A DNA stretch of 64,000 bases from assembly GCA_026874595.1 (NCBI GenBank), contig CM049311.1:8655676-8719675 (forward strand), written 5' to 3'. Position numbers and translations under genes: made by a program. Of this stretch, positions 22,881 to 36,643 are shown one piece after another. The notes under the pieces were generated by a model, which was not told the DNA's origin, did not search any database, and was given only the letters and a program-made list of their open reading frames with translations. This stretch comes from Sipunculus nudus (Eukaryota > Annelida > Sipuncula > Golfingiida > Sipunculidae). Positions within the stretch are counted from its first letter, which is position 1; the number at the start of each line of letters is the position of its first letter.

Positions 22881-25125
22881 TAAGAAAATTCCTGATACTT
22901 TTTTTATTAAAATGAAATAATGCATATAACTGCAATGTAAATTGTAATGGTATAATGTTATTGTATGTTGGTTTATCAGTACCAGGACGTGATAATGATC
23001 ATTAGTTTCATTCAGAAGTTTAATTTTTACTAGTATACTCTGTACAACCTAATATAGTGCAGCATATTTTGATACAGTTTGTAGAAATCCTTATAATTAA
23101 AAAAGTAGGACCATGTAGACCATGGGTCTGACATTTAGGATCGCCTATTGGATGGAGAAAATGTGACAAAATGGGATTCTTGGGCAAAAATACTAGTATG
23201 TATGGAAAAAAGAACCAAAACCATTACACTATTTTGCGTCTTCAGTGGGAATACTTAAGCAAGGTAGTTCCTGAAAACTTGTTTTCATAAGAAGAAATTT
23301 CCTGTTCATTATACTCAGGATAAAAAACACGATCAATATTTATGCTGGAAAAGAAATATTGTATAAAGGTTTAAAAGTGCCAAGCAATGAATGCCCAAAG
23401 AACTAGTGCATGTAATAAAATAACTGAAGAAGTTTCCAGTACCTTTAATGTAAATAATAAAAGAACCACTTAATCAGCTATTATTGTAATATTTGTGATG
23501 TAATGTAATTAATGGTCAGAATATTTGTATTGTGTTGACATAAGTACAGTTAAAAAATTGAAAATTTTGACTTCATTGGAAATTTTCACAAATGTATATT
23601 TCTTCATATATACTTGTATTTAATTAAAGTGGTTTTGCTGGTACTTTCCATGGTTACCATTTTGATAGCACGCATGATGACATGGTTTACTCAGTGTACA
23701 TACTATTGAATGAACTGCAGTAACATCTGCAAAGAAAGGGTTTTATAAAACCTCTTTGATGGATGCATGACTGCCAGTTGTCAGTGAACAGGATACTTGC
23801 CCCCATATGTTAACAAGTAGCAAAAACTTGTCACTGAAGGTGGCAGGTTGTTTTTGTGAAGAATTGAGATTGTCACTAGTTCCTGCCAAATGTTCTTGTT
23901 GAATATGTATGTATTATTTGTCCTCCCCCCACATGTTATTAACACCTGGATGGTAACAAAACAAACAACCTGTGTACAATGGGATTAGCATTTTCTTATA
24001 TATTTAATGAATCATTCAAAGGGATAATCTTTCAGAATAAACTCCTTTAATGGATTATCTTTCATTGAGAGATGTTAGATATCAGAATAGACTCCTTTAA
24101 TGTTTGTATAAGCTTCCATGAAGGGACTGTTAAAATTGTTACAGATGCCCCATCATTCAGAGCTGTTTCATTGTGCCACTGCTTACATCACTCTAAGAAA
24201 CAAATTTTCTTGTATGACAGGTTACATATAACAAGTAGAAAGTTAAAGATAAAAAAAAGAAGAAATGTTGACACAGCCACTTTCTCATACATTTTCATTT
24301 ACAACAGTTTTTATACTGTTAACAGCTTCCATTTAGAGCATCTTGTAAAGTAATGTCACATGGTTGAGGTAGGCAGGGTATTCAAAAAAAGCTAAAGGCA
24401 ATTACAAGTAGTACTTTTTGCCTTTTTGTACATTAGTGTATCATATATTTTCTTTTGGAAAAGTTGCAAGTGAAATCGACCAGTGTTCCTTCTTTATTTG
24501 TCATTGCAGTTATGCATTTTTCTTGATGGATTCTAATGTGACATTTAATTACTGAACAGGTATGAAGTCATGGATGATGTTCTAGATTCCATCCACTAAT
24601 GCACATGCTCAACACAACAGCTGCCGGTTCATAACATTTCTGATATCTGCCATGCATAGTAGTCTATATATGACCAAATGTGTACTATAGGTGGTTACAG
24701 CTGCTCTTGGTCTTCTCTTTCAGCATCTCCTTTCCACTCTTTTTCTGTTACCTGCATTTTAAGATATTAGTTTACTCAGTGTACTCTGGAGGGTATTGTC
24801 TTCATTGCCAGTGGGGAGACATCTGCACTAAATAATGGATCATATATTCATATCATATTTTTTTTTATCCCCAGTGAAAAAATTATTGAGTTTTTGCCAA
24901 AAAACAGCAGATACATTCAAGTATTCTAGCTACTTTTGCACCAAACTGGGAAAATGTATGAAAAGAAAAATATTTAAAAAATAATTGTTACAGCCCTCAG
25001 TTTGTTATCTCTGAGATTTAGTTATCCAAATTACTGTTACAAACTAAGTTACACAATAATTTTTAATATCCATTTTCATCTAACGGTTTTTAAGCTGTAA
25101 TAAACATTTTTTAAAACCTAAAATT

Positions 25126-25128
<3 letters not shown>
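22301..25128. other. Unassigned AT-rich sequence with (AAT)n
   Basis: An AAT/ATA trinucleotide run occupies 22846-22878. Otherwise no gene, RNA or clear repeat is recognised. Confidence 0.45.
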
Positions 25129-25217
<89 letters not shown>

Positions 25218-25237
25218 CTATTTTATATATATATATA
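25129..25237. repeat. Interrupted (TA)n microsatellite
   Basis: TA dinucleotides broken by ACATG and ACATATACTATTTT segments. Confidence 0.95.
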
Positions 25238-25399
25238 GAAAAGGGAAACAAATAGAATTAAAACTTGCTAAAGAATGCTGCAGCTGGTCAATTGTGTTTT
25301 ATATACCTGTCTTAGTGTCTGTTTGGAGCTGTTTTTGTGTTAAAATTTATTAATAAAAGCAGCAGAAGATATAGTAATCCTTATGAATTTAATCAAGCA

Positions 25400-25660
25400 A
25401 GTCTGAGACCCATATGGCTGATCAAGGTGAGGGTCATCTTGAACTTTGACTCTGATTGCATTTCAAGGTCCAGGTCATTTACCTTAATTCATGGTCAATC
25501 AGGCATTAGACTTGTAACTAATAAATGATGTTAGTTAAGGTCTCTGATGGTGAGAGATTACTAACACTCAGGCCATTGAGCCCATGCTGACTTTCCAAGG
25601 TCAAGGTCATTGACCCTGATCTTTTTGATAAGGTTAAGGTCATTGGGAGTGGATCAGGGT
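25400..25660 (+). repeat. Dispersed repeat with AAGGTCA direct repeats
   Basis: Contains CAAGGTCCAGGTCATT (25466), CCAAGGTCAAGGTCATTG (25598) and AAGGTTAAGGTCATTG (25630), plus a degenerate duplicate frame of 'TCAGGCATTAGAC / TCAGGCCATTGAGC'. This wording is characteristic of mollusc dispersed repeats and is the complement of the TGACCTTGACC blocks in elements D and E. Boundaries are approximate. Confidence 0.5.
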
Positions 25661-28600
25661 TACTATCTGATTATTTTGTTTCACATTATTTTTATATTAA
25701 TAGTAGCTTGTATTTCTCTCTGTTTTTATTAATGTACCCAGCAGCTAGTTGAAGCAAATCTATCAGTTCTAATGCCCTCCTCTTTTAGTTTGGATTGACT
25801 CTACCTCTGAATTGCTCAAAGAGTAAATAGAAAATGTGTATGCAATTAAGCAATTAATAATATAAGTTCACTTCCCAAAGTTTCCTTCATGTTTGATGAA
25901 ATGTCAGATAACATTTGTTAGTGTCAGCTAGATTAAAAGATAAATGGTCTTATTGTCACACCACTAGAGATGTGAATGACCAGGTTCTTTGAACTGTAAA
26001 ACCAACTAGCTGAAACTTGTGTGAATGTACACTCCAAAAGATAAATAAGACATATTTTATACGTTTCTCTGGAGTGGTGCTCCATACATACTAGCACTGA
26101 TGATCATAAAAATTCAAGAATAAAAAAAAACAAACCACCAAGTCTGTTAATCTCAGCACACAGAGTATTCCCTTGTTTCACTTCTCCTGATCACATGACA
26201 CATGTTACTTCGGAATGCTGTGCTGCATGGCTCACTGTTTGTTTGGCTGTGTTCACAGTACAATCAGTCCACTTTCTGAACTCCTTTACAGAGAAATCAC
26301 CGTGGCCTTCCACAGACCAACAATCTACATTGATAGACATCTCTCAGCTGCCTAAACTCTGATGCATGCATGGAGACTTGCCCTTGGACAGCAGATATCG
26401 TGATGCTACACGAAATGGCGCACTGATAGTGAATTTTGTTTTAATCATGTCATATATATGCTTGCTGACATCACAAGTCCTGAGCTTTTCTGGCCAATCA
26501 CCACTTCCTATTATACCAACTGCCAAATATTACATGAATCTTAATATGGACATGCCTCAAGAGACAAATCATGAGATACCCAAACTAAACAGGTGCCTAT
26601 CCTTTGAATTAACAATCATTACTATAGAGACTGCCAAACAGAGACAGCTCACACAGCCTTAAACTGCACTGAAATTAACATCCATTGAGACATGTGTGCT
26701 CTCTAACCAAAGTTGTTTTGCTAATATCTAAACATGATAATCCATATAAATGTACAGTATTATCAGAACAATCATCTAGTGATACTCCCTACTAGAACAT
26801 GCAATATAATAACTAAGTCACAGTCCTCTTGTGACATCTATTGCATGGTCTTCCGTCTAGTTTGTTAATTGCTTTTCTTATAAAGTAATTAATTTAACAT
26901 CTTCTTCTGTAGTTATTAAAAACTTCTTCTGCAGAGTTTTATTGGGATAATTTTGTTTTAATTCTATTTGAAAATAGTAAGTTTAACAGCCTTGATGCTC
27001 TGGATGTTGTTACCATGGTCAGTATGGTCTGTTTGTTTGCTTGTGTGCCTGTCTGTCTGTTTGTCTTCGTGGATCATGTAATTAATTTTTAGTGAGATTT
27101 TGATAAGAGATAGTTACAGGGGTCAGAAATGGTTAATCCAGGTATAGATAAGGAAGTAATATTATGTTTTTGTCTTTTGGTACATCTTTATCCTGCAAGG
27201 AACTGCCATTGAGGGAGACATCTTGGAGGGGATATTGATATCTGTCCTTGGATCAGTTGTGTGGGATCCATTCATGTGGACAGCATAAAATTCCAGTTAT
27301 CACTGTTATCATTATTATTTATAATACAAAAGAAAAGAAAAGTAACAAGACTGTCTCTCTATTATCTTTTGGTAAAGAAAACTGACGGGTTCCTGATATC
27401 ATTTCAGAAAGAGATATTGTAACAGGGCATTGCCCTTATACAGATTCCCATGACATTTGATGTATGGTTGTCCACGAGCTAATAGCAACCAAATGTCATT
27501 GGTAATATGTCACTAGATCAGTTTCAAGATCACATGAATTCCCCACAAACATGATTTTGAGTAATACAGGTATGTCACGCACTGCTATGACAGCTTGGGA
27601 ATCTAATCTTTGGATTTTGTTGCACCGTCAACATCAGAGGTGTTTGAAGGGTTTAACACGCCAGGGATAGTACAATTGGTAAGCTTGGATTGAAAGATGT
27701 CACAGCATGTACAGCACGACCAGTATATTGATTTTCATTTGTTGCCATGATTTCTTGATTCCCCACAGTCACAGTTTAAATTACCTATTAGTGTTATCCT
27801 TATATGTATTAAAACTGTCATGGTTACTATGTCTTTTTTACTCAGTGTTTTATTTTAAGTGGTGCATTATATTGCCACTTTTATGCTCCATAGTGAATTA
27901 CTCGTAATTCTTTACTGCTTACCATGTAGTCATATAAGACAATGGAAAAATAAGTATGGTTGAACATTATTAAGTGGAGATTGACCATTATGAGCATTAA
28001 ACCCATGATTTATATTTAACCATTAAAACCCATACTGCAAGACACTAATGGAAAATTGTGGTAAAAGCAAGTTCAAGTAAAACCTGTGCTGGGCCATTAT
28101 AGTGAATGCTTTTCCAAGAATTGAGCATTTCATGTCATCCGCGGGCAGTGGTCCCTGCCTTGGTACAGATAGCAGTATTTTCTGTGGTATCTCTATTATT
28201 CAGAAGATAATACGGATGACTCTGGAGCATGAACGATCTCATCAGTTAGGGCCTGGCTTCTGATTTACTGTCGTATTGTAATGTTAAAGAAACATGTTTC
28301 ATCCCCAGCAGAGATGACTGTCAGAGACTCTGTGTCACCACAGCACTATTAGCTTACATACAGACCTCCGTTGATTCATAACGTGATACATGCGCAGAAA
28401 TCTTATATATATACCGTGAAATGGCATTCAGCCATGCTTCTTTTACAAGATTATTGTTTGTTTGGAAGGATGAATATACAGGTGATGATCATTTGTAAAA
28501 TACCATAACAGGATTGTGTGTCATCAACCTGCTAAGGCCTAGTGGATGAAGAACATTAATTGTCCATGTCTCAAGTTGATAATGATAATGATCAGATTGG

Positions 28601-28934
28601 GATAATCTGAGATGAATGATATCACTGAAATTTGCAACTTTAACAACAACGACAGTAAAGACTAATTTGATTGTGCTCAGGAGGTGTAGTGAAAGTTCTT
28701 CACTAGTGTACAACAGCAGCTGACCAAGCAATTAACATGTGCATTAATTAGCAGGGACTGTGATAGAGTTAATAAATTGGCCAATGTTCATCTCAAACAA
28801 AAAACAACTACATAACAACCTTAATTATGACTTTTAAAGTTAATCATGGTCATTGCATTTAGGTAATAGATTTCCTGGTAAGTGATCTTTGGATGGAATA
28901 TGCCCTCTACTGTATTTCCATTGCTAAAGAGCCA
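25661..28934. other. Unassigned sequence, no gene recognised
   Basis: Short frames at 26366-26662 and 28489-28731 have no recognisable domains. No structured repeat is seen. Confidence 0.4.
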
Positions 28935-29215
28935 TCTTGCGTCTATATAGTAGTAGATTGCATGGTTAGTTGACAGTTAAAAACTCCACTCTCACCACTG
29001 ACAACCAGGGTTCGATCCCTGGAGTGGCTATGAGAGTGGGTTGTAGTTGCCTGTCCAAGGCCAGTAGTTTATTTTGGGTTCTCTGGTTTCCTCCACCTCT
29101 CCATTATTATTCTACTATTCTACTGAATGCCATGATTAGTTGTACAATCCATGTAAGAGAAATAAGTTTAGGGAAAATAATGCAAGTTTATATACAGCTG
29201 TATACAGATGTGTAA
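28935..29215 (+). mobile_element. tRNA-derived SINE
   Basis: It has a clear T-arm/B-box: CCAGGGTTCGATCCCTGG (about 29005-29023) folds into a six-pair stem with a canonical GTTCGAT loop. A weak A-box (TGGTTAGTTGAC) lies upstream. Downstream is a body with GGTTCTCTGGTTTCCTCCACC (split by one base in places), similar to the conserved central domain of widespread metazoan SINEs seen in molluscs. The anticodon arm is degraded, so it is not a tRNA gene. Confidence 0.6.
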
Positions 29216-29574
29216 TAGGTAATGTTTCTGGAATCATTACACTATACTTCTATCCCCACCTGAATCTGTACACCAATATCGTCTGAGTACCACTACTTCA
29301 AAAACTCTTATATTATACCTAATGTCTTCATGACAGATTACTGTTTATCGATGGATTGTTTGTAGCCCTACGCATACAGAATCTGAAGTCCAGAAGGCTC
29401 AATAATGACATATCATCCTTAGCACAAGTTTACCTTCATCCTCCATATGTAGACACTGCCATCTAAATTCATTTCAGTGTTGAGTGCCTGCTTCCTATTT
29501 GTCACATGACCAGTAATGAATGATGGGCAGGTGACAATTAAAGTATAATATATGTGGTGCAGGCTCAGGTAATT

Positions 29575-29800
29575 TCAAGTTCAGGACCCTGTAAGTCATG
29601 CTAAATTTGAGGACACTTGTGAGGAGCACCCTCACTGCTGATGTAATGGTTGATCTGCCAGATTTGTGCCTACAAGGTTGTGGGTTCTTGTTCAGACTGT
29701 TTTCTGTGCTAAAAAAACCCTTGATCAAGGTCTGTACCACAATATAGTCCCCTCTGCACCCAGGATTTAATGGGAACTTGCCATGGGTGGCAAACAAATG
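29575..29800 (+). mobile_element. Probable second SINE-like unit
   Basis: GATGTAATGGTTGATCTGCC resembles an A-box region and GTTGTGGGTTCTTGTTCAG a decayed B box. They are followed by CCTTGATCAAGGTCTGTACC and an ATTTAATGGGAAC tail-like segment typical of SINE bodies. The call rests on layout, not a family match. Confidence 0.35.
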
Positions 29801-32800
29801 TAGAACAAATAATCTTCTAACATGTCTGCTTTGGTTGTATGCTCCTGAAGGAGCTAAGAAAAGCTACTGGAATAAACAAGCCTTAGAAACTAGGAAGTCA
29901 AAAAATAAAGTCAGATTAGACTGACAACTTAAAAGTTATCAGATGATGTTAAACCAATTCCTTATCTAACAAAATGTGGATAGGATATAGATGGTTAAGA
30001 CTTAAGCGAATAATTCCCATTTTGAATCTCATCTCTGCATACAAAACAGAAAGAAAAATTATTCAGAACTTCATTGACAAATCCTACTGTAAGAGGTTAA
30101 ACACTAGACATTGGATTAAAAAATAATCAGTTTCCAATGGAGGTAAAATAATAATGACATAGGTCCATTTTTTACACCTCTTAATCCAGAATTCTTAAAA
30201 TAAAATACCATTCATTCCATCTTGATTCTCTAAATAGTGACATCTTCAGGTCATTAAAATAATTAAATTCTAAAAGAAATGTGATTATTCTTACAATCCC
30301 TATATAGCTTAGCATCATTCAGAGAGCTGCTAGTATCCTTTAAATTGATGGAGTGTCATTTCCGGCAGAAATTTGATTTATGACTGCTGTGGCACCAGTC
30401 CTCTCAGTATTGCAGCATGAGAGTGGTGCAGTGGCCCTTGTTTGCGATAGTTTAGCGTGATTACATGAAAAGATGCAGGTTTGACAATAAAACCTAGTCA
30501 CATGACCAGCACTTCCATCACTGCAGCCACAACCCTTGGTTTTATATAAGCGTAAGCATGTCATAAACTGATATGTGATTTTGTATAAGTTCATCCGAGC
30601 AGGCCTATAAATGCAGCGAACTGACAGCAAAATGGCCCTGGTGAATAAAAGTAGTATAATACGTTGTTAGCTTTATCAGTACTGTTTTATTTCAATATCA
30701 GATTAGACAGGGTTTGTTGCTTTTAGCGACTGTAATGTTTATCTGGATTTGATGTGGTTCATGCATCACACTCTATGTTACTCTGGCTTAACCAGAATGT
30801 ATGGCCAGGTTTTATGTATCTCTTTCATAATAGATGGGGCCTGCTCAGATCTGCCATAAATATGGATAGCTTGTTGTTATAACATGGACAGGATTCTTTG
30901 CTGGCTGTATAAAAAATACTCTGGATTTGTGATTCAGCACAAGTTCATAGAAAAATATATGTGAAGTCTGTAAAATGTTTGTCTTACACGAGGATCAGTT
31001 TTCATTAAGTCTGAATGACATATACTTGCAAGGCTATATGTTAATATATGAGTCTGCTGTTTATGAATCTATAGATATGTGTAAAAAATTCATAATTTGG
31101 AAAAAATTTTTAAAAAATCATGAAAAATTCAATGATTTGGATCTTTTGTGGTTTCAACCTGATTTGGATCAACCTGTTTTGTGTGTAAGGTATCATGATA
31201 GTTCCAAAGGGCTGCAGATTTGTCAGGTTACTAAGAAAAGAAGATACCCTTTCACAATCTGAAAAAAAAACTATAGCTTCGATGTTAAAGAATCTCATTG
31301 TCTCCTTGTAGGTGAAAATATGAGATTTAAATACATGTGTTATGCAGTACTGTTCAGACTGACTACTTCAATACACAGCAGGATTATTTTCTCCATCAGA
31401 AATATTGATGATACATCATTGAAACATGATCATAATTAACAAGAGCAATGCAACTTGAATACTCAACCCTGGAGGTATTATCTTAATCAGAGGTTTACTC
31501 CACACATAATAAGTGAAGTTTAGCAAAACTTCCCTGTAGGTACAGAAAAGACTAGAATGGGATAAAACCAATGGAAAGGGATTGCATATTATCTAATAAG
31601 AATACTGAGTGATGCTTTACATGCTTTGAATTACAGAGTATCCTGACATACAAGATTCATAAGACGGTGATTATCTCGTTTGAATAATTCGGGGCTGGAA
31701 GTTAGGAACCAGTGCTGGATTTAGTGACATTGAATAGCTCCATATGCTTCAGTCAGTTTCTCTTACAAGTGTCCATTTAAATTTTTGGTTGAATAGCCAG
31801 GGGCTTTATGCCATATTTCTTTCAAATAGATAGTTAAATTTAAAAAAAAAAGAGCTGTGAAGAAAGTAAAAGACTTATCTAAGCAAGGAGAATGAAACCA
31901 AAAACATACCTCAGTATCAGAGTCAGGTTGCCATTAGGAACATTGAAAAGGGCATTTTCACTGGTCACATGATCATATGCAAAAAAATATTTGAGTATAA
32001 GCAGCTGATTGGACAGTATTTAAGGCCTCAGTATTCCCCCTAGAAGTCGTGGCAAAGTATTTTTTTACATGATTGCAAGAAAAAAAACGGTAATTCATAA
32101 AAGTTGCAATAGAAAATTTAATGTTTTAATGCATGCACACTCTTTTGACTAATGTGGTATTAGAGGTAACTACCCAATTACAAAAGCAAACATTAGATAA
32201 TGCTCAGTCCACAATAAACAGTTGTTTATTGAAATTGATTGGCTACCTGTACATATAAAAAAGGCATTCATTGGACTTTGGAGGAATAAAGGATACATTG
32301 ACATTTCTTTGAAGTACAGATATGTGTATAGTAATACTGATTGATTGACACTGAATCTTGGCCTCCAGTTATTTCAGTGCAAGAACTGCATGCACAAACA
32401 TTTGTTGTTTAACTTGGTCCTCCCCTGCATCTTTTCTGTTTCCAGCTTTTTCACCATGGAGAGGCTTTCTTTTATATTATTTTCGAAGCAAAACATCTCT
32501 TGAGGGTCAATGCCTGTATTGCATTTGATTTTAGCCTGGGAATCACTGTTTGAAAGATAACTTATGACAGTATCAATAAAAGTGTAAAACAGTTAGTGCA
32601 CTTTCAAACAATCAGTTGGGTATAAACTTCCATGATGCATGTATTTTGTTCCCTTGCTTACATCAGAAGTAAACATTTTGTTTGATGGTGTTATTTTTCT
32701 TTCAGCTGATTACATGTATGTCTTTGTAGCATAACATTGAAGGATTTCAAATTGCTACTACAGATCGGAGGATATCTCTTTTTAAGTTCATTGAAGTCCA

Positions 32801-33110
32801 ACCATTTTGCACAGAAAACATACATATATTTGTTGATTATTAAATTTTCATGCAATACTTTGTTGTTTGTTGAAATGATTTATTATTTGTTTCTTATCAC
32901 CAGGTGTCACCACAGTTTATTTTGCAACTAAAATAATTTTCAGCTCTAACTTTACATTAAATGTACATGGTCATTTGCAATAATATGTGTATCTCATGTT
33001 GTTATTTCATTTTGGCTAAATACAAGAACTTGGTCCAGAAACTATTAACTTTAAACAGGAAATCACTTTTGGTTCTTACCTTATGTGTGCAGGGTGCATG
33101 ATAAAAAAAC
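29801..33110. other. Unassigned AT-rich sequence
   Basis: No recognisable protein or RNA gene. The frame at 30340-30630 (minus) does not open on ATG and shows no domain. 30975-31262 (plus) opens on ATG but is Lys/Ile/Phe-rich without a motif. Confidence 0.4.
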
Positions 33111-34149
33111 TTTTTAGCCCTCAGCCCTTAGGCTGATGGGCTATTGTCGTCACCCAAGCTGTCCATCCGTCCGTCCGGCGTCTGTTAACTTTTACCTTGT
33201 TAGCGGGATATCTTGAAAAGGATTCACCGTCAGAATTTTATTTCCTCAGTAAAGATGTATTTCGACAAAATCTCGGTCAAGTTCGAAGATGGGTGACCTT
33301 GACCTATTTCTCTACATTTTAGAGCTGATTATAGAAAAACACTTAGATGCTTATTACTCAGGAACCATTTGGTGGATTTTCACAAAACTTACTATGATTA
33401 TTGGGACTGATAGTCTGTACCTGCTATACAAGTTTGGTGGCGCCACCTACAATTTCTGATTTTTAATGAATTTTTTTCCAATTTTTCAACTTTGGGCTTG
33501 TGAGCTGGATATCTCAAAAAAGATTCACCGTAAGAATTTTATTTTTTCGGTGAAGATGTATATTGACAAAATCTCGGTCAAGTTCGAAGATAGGTGACCT
33601 TGACCTATTTTTCTACGTTTTAGAGCTGATTATAGAAAAAACATTTAGAATTAAGCTTATTTCTCAGGAACCATTGGATGGATTTTCACAATACTTACTA
33701 TGATCATAGGTACTGATGGTCTGTAACTGCTGCACAAGTTTGGGGGCGCCACCTGCAATTTCTGATTTTTTATTGAATTTTTCTTGGATTTTTCAACTTT
33801 GGCCTTGTGAGCAGGATATCTCTAAAAGTATTCTCAATAGGAATTTTATTTCTTTGGTGAAGATGTATATCAACATTAGTCTCGTTCATGTTCGAAGATG
33901 GGTGACCTTGACCTACTTTTCAAGGTCACGGAGCTTATAATAGATTAAAACTTAGAACCTTATTTTTCAGGAAGCATTTGGTAGATTATTATGAATCATG
34001 GTACATACCTCTCTATTTTAAATTTATAACTGAGACATGTACAGATATACATCCATGTGAGAACAGATATTTAGTACTTGTTACTGTTACCACCTCTAAA
34101 CACTGTTCTTTTGGCTGAGGGCTTTTGTCAGCTTCTGCTGATATTCTAG
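33111..34149 (+). mobile_element. Element D, Helitron-like with tandem core
   Basis: The 5' end is a hairpin at 33115-33143 (TAGCCCTCAGCC / GGCTGATGGGCTA) followed by CCGTCCGTCC. The core has three units of about 306 bp beginning 'GGATATCT...ATTCACCG', each with TTCGAAGAT(G/A)GGTGACCTTGACC. Units 1 and 2 hold GGTGGCGCCACCT (33436) and GGGGGCGCCACCT (33742); unit 3 is truncated before that site. The 3' end carries the hairpin TCAGCTTCTGCTGA (34128-34141) and then TATT and CTAG (34146-34149), followed by T. A 3' hairpin plus CTRR before T is the Helitron signature. No Rep/helicase is encoded, so the element is non-autonomous. Confidence 0.75.
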
Positions 34150-36251
34150 TTTCTTTTGTCTTTTTCAAGTTTTAATGACAATGAAAGGCTTAAATAGAGT
34201 ATTTCCCAAATCTGAGGGAGATATTTTCAAGTGATGTCTATGTAATCTGTTGAGTAGAATCATGAAAAAGTCTTCAATATCATGAGATTGAGATGTCCTT
34301 GGACTGTAAAAACTTGTCTCAAGTGCAAAGCAGGGCACCTGTTACATGTGCAGTTCTTTTTTTTTTATTTACCTATCTTAGGTTTTGTGTTGTTTACTTA
34401 GATGTTTCTTTACAATTTGTGGTTTACACCCTAATTGTAAACAAATATCCAGCTCAGCCGCATAACGATGATAAAACAATAATTCATATAAAAATGCATC
34501 ATTAGCTATCTAATTGTTTCAAGTTAAAAAAATTGCCTAGTAGTCTGATAGTTAAAAATATAATTGTGATGTCTGTTTACAAATTACATAAAAAGCCATT
34601 TCCAGGAAACAACTTGAAGCTGGCAAAAAATTGTCTTGAACCCTAAAAACGTTTGAAACCTAAAACCTTGAAGAATACAAGCATATTTTTACACAGGTTT
34701 GTGTAATAACAGGGCTCAACATAAATGGTAAACTGCTTCCAAGGGGAAAGTTCCAGAAAATGGTGAGTAGTGAAGGGCAACCAAAACTGGACTCCTACTC
34801 GCCCTATTACTGTGCAAGTGTAACCCAAAGGCCTGATTCTTAAATAATCCTCAGTTAGTCTTTTTCTTTCATGGAGACATGAAATCATATTGTAATATCT
34901 CTATCTGAAATAACCTTTAAGTTTACCTGTGCAGATAGTATAAAGAAACGTTAACAATTTAACATGTGAGCATGTTAATTGTTCCATGATAATCATGGGG
35001 AAACCAAAAAATTCATCTAAAGCAAGATAAAGCTAGATGTTTCTTGCCCTACTGGACTAATACTTTCAAAAGTTAATGTTGAACCCTGATTAATGAAAAT
35101 TGTGTGTAGAAAAACAGTTAACTGAAAACAGGACATGATCAATGATAAAAACGCTTTGTGGGTAATTGTTCTGTCACAGGTTTGAATAAGGAAATTGAAT
35201 GTGTCTTCTTGCATCATGTTCAGGAAATTAATTAACCCTGAGCACATGCAGGTGAGGGATACTAAAATGAGGGCAGGCATTTTGTGAGATAATGCTTATT
35301 ATTTTTATTTGGTACTGGCAGAAGGGGAAGATACAATTTGCAGAGTTTAATATAAATAAAAAAAGATATTTGTCTTTCATTAAGATTTTAAAACCAAAAT
35401 GGCCTTGATATAAAACAACCTGGCCTGGCTAAATATAATTCAGATTGTTTTGATGCATAAAAGTAAATAATGGATAAAATATTAATTGTCAATGTGCTTT
35501 ATATATAATATAGTTCTTTTTGTAAGATAATACATTATTACACCTTTAACTATGGAAATAAGACTTAGTAGTGAAAAAAGAAAGTGATTTACTTCAGCAT
35601 CATCACATGTGTAACATCAGCATGATTACGATTGCTAAATTCTGTTTTATTCTCAGTCAATATACTGCTGCAGTGTGTATGTTCAGTGAGGCAGACAAGT
35701 GAAGGGAATGTATTAAAGCAGCATTCAGTGATATCTTAATTTGTAAAATCATTGTAGATTGCAGTAGAAAGTTGATTCTTTTAGGGCAGTCTGGTGAAAT
35801 AATTGATTTACTCCAGTTCTAAGTAAATTTGTAAATGATATTGCTTCTCTTTCAACTTGGCTTCATAAGAAGAATTTGAATGGCGCCAGCACTCATTAAG
35901 CTTAAGATTGGACTAATTAAGCTCATCAAGTGATTAAGTTGGTCTGCACAATGCATGAATTATTCATTTGCTTTTATTTCTCATCACATAAAAAATGAAT
36001 GTATCAATCTACCCAGTGGCACAGCTGCAAATTTTGAAAATTGGTATATGATAATCATTAATATAAACTTGAGGAATAAATGTTTTTTAAAGTAAGGTGT
36101 ACAGCCTGTTGACGGCACATACTTTCTATTGCATGAGGATGAAGGCAATAACATCATCACAACCATGTTTTTTTAGAGGCAAATATTCCAGGAAACATTC
36201 TGGTTTCTATCTGGAAACATTATAAAGAACTAGAAATCACTCACAGACCGC
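34150..36251. other. Unassigned AT-rich sequence
   Basis: No gene or structured repeat recognised. Confidence 0.4.
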
Positions 36252-36643
36252 ATACCTCTGCAAAAATTCTGGATCACTAGATCTTAAATATTTGCAGGAT
36301 CTTAAACAAAACTTCCAACCTAAAACTTTGTCTTACTATGAACCAACTGCTGTGGTTGCATCAATGGTCAGCATGAGATCTGCCAGAACTAAGGTACATG
36401 GTTCCAATATGGTGACAACTTGCCACAATTTCCCAATTTTTTTCACAATAGTGAACAATTGTTTAAGACAGAAATATATTATATTTTGTCTGTATAACTT
36501 TCAAATTTAATTGGATTGTTCCTTCTGTGTCACCCTTGTCTTTTTTGTGAAATTTCATTAAAATATATAACCTTTTGAGTAAATTTTAGACACCAAGAGA
36601 CAAACCAACAAACAGCAACAAGAACAACTCCTGGCAGAGGTAT
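36252..36643 (+). mobile_element. Short element with 10 bp terminal inverted repeats
   Basis: Bounded by ATACCTCTGC (36252-36261) and its exact complement GCAGAGGTAT (36634-36643). The right side ends with a purine/AAC-rich run (ACCAACAAACAGCAACAAG), a tail I associate with a common mollusc dispersed repeat. The 392 bp interior is non-coding. No target-site duplication is obvious. Confidence 0.5.

Noticed and set aside
30340-30630. 96-residue minus-strand frame with several Cys
   Set aside because: Opens on TTG, no recognisable fold or motif, no supporting context.
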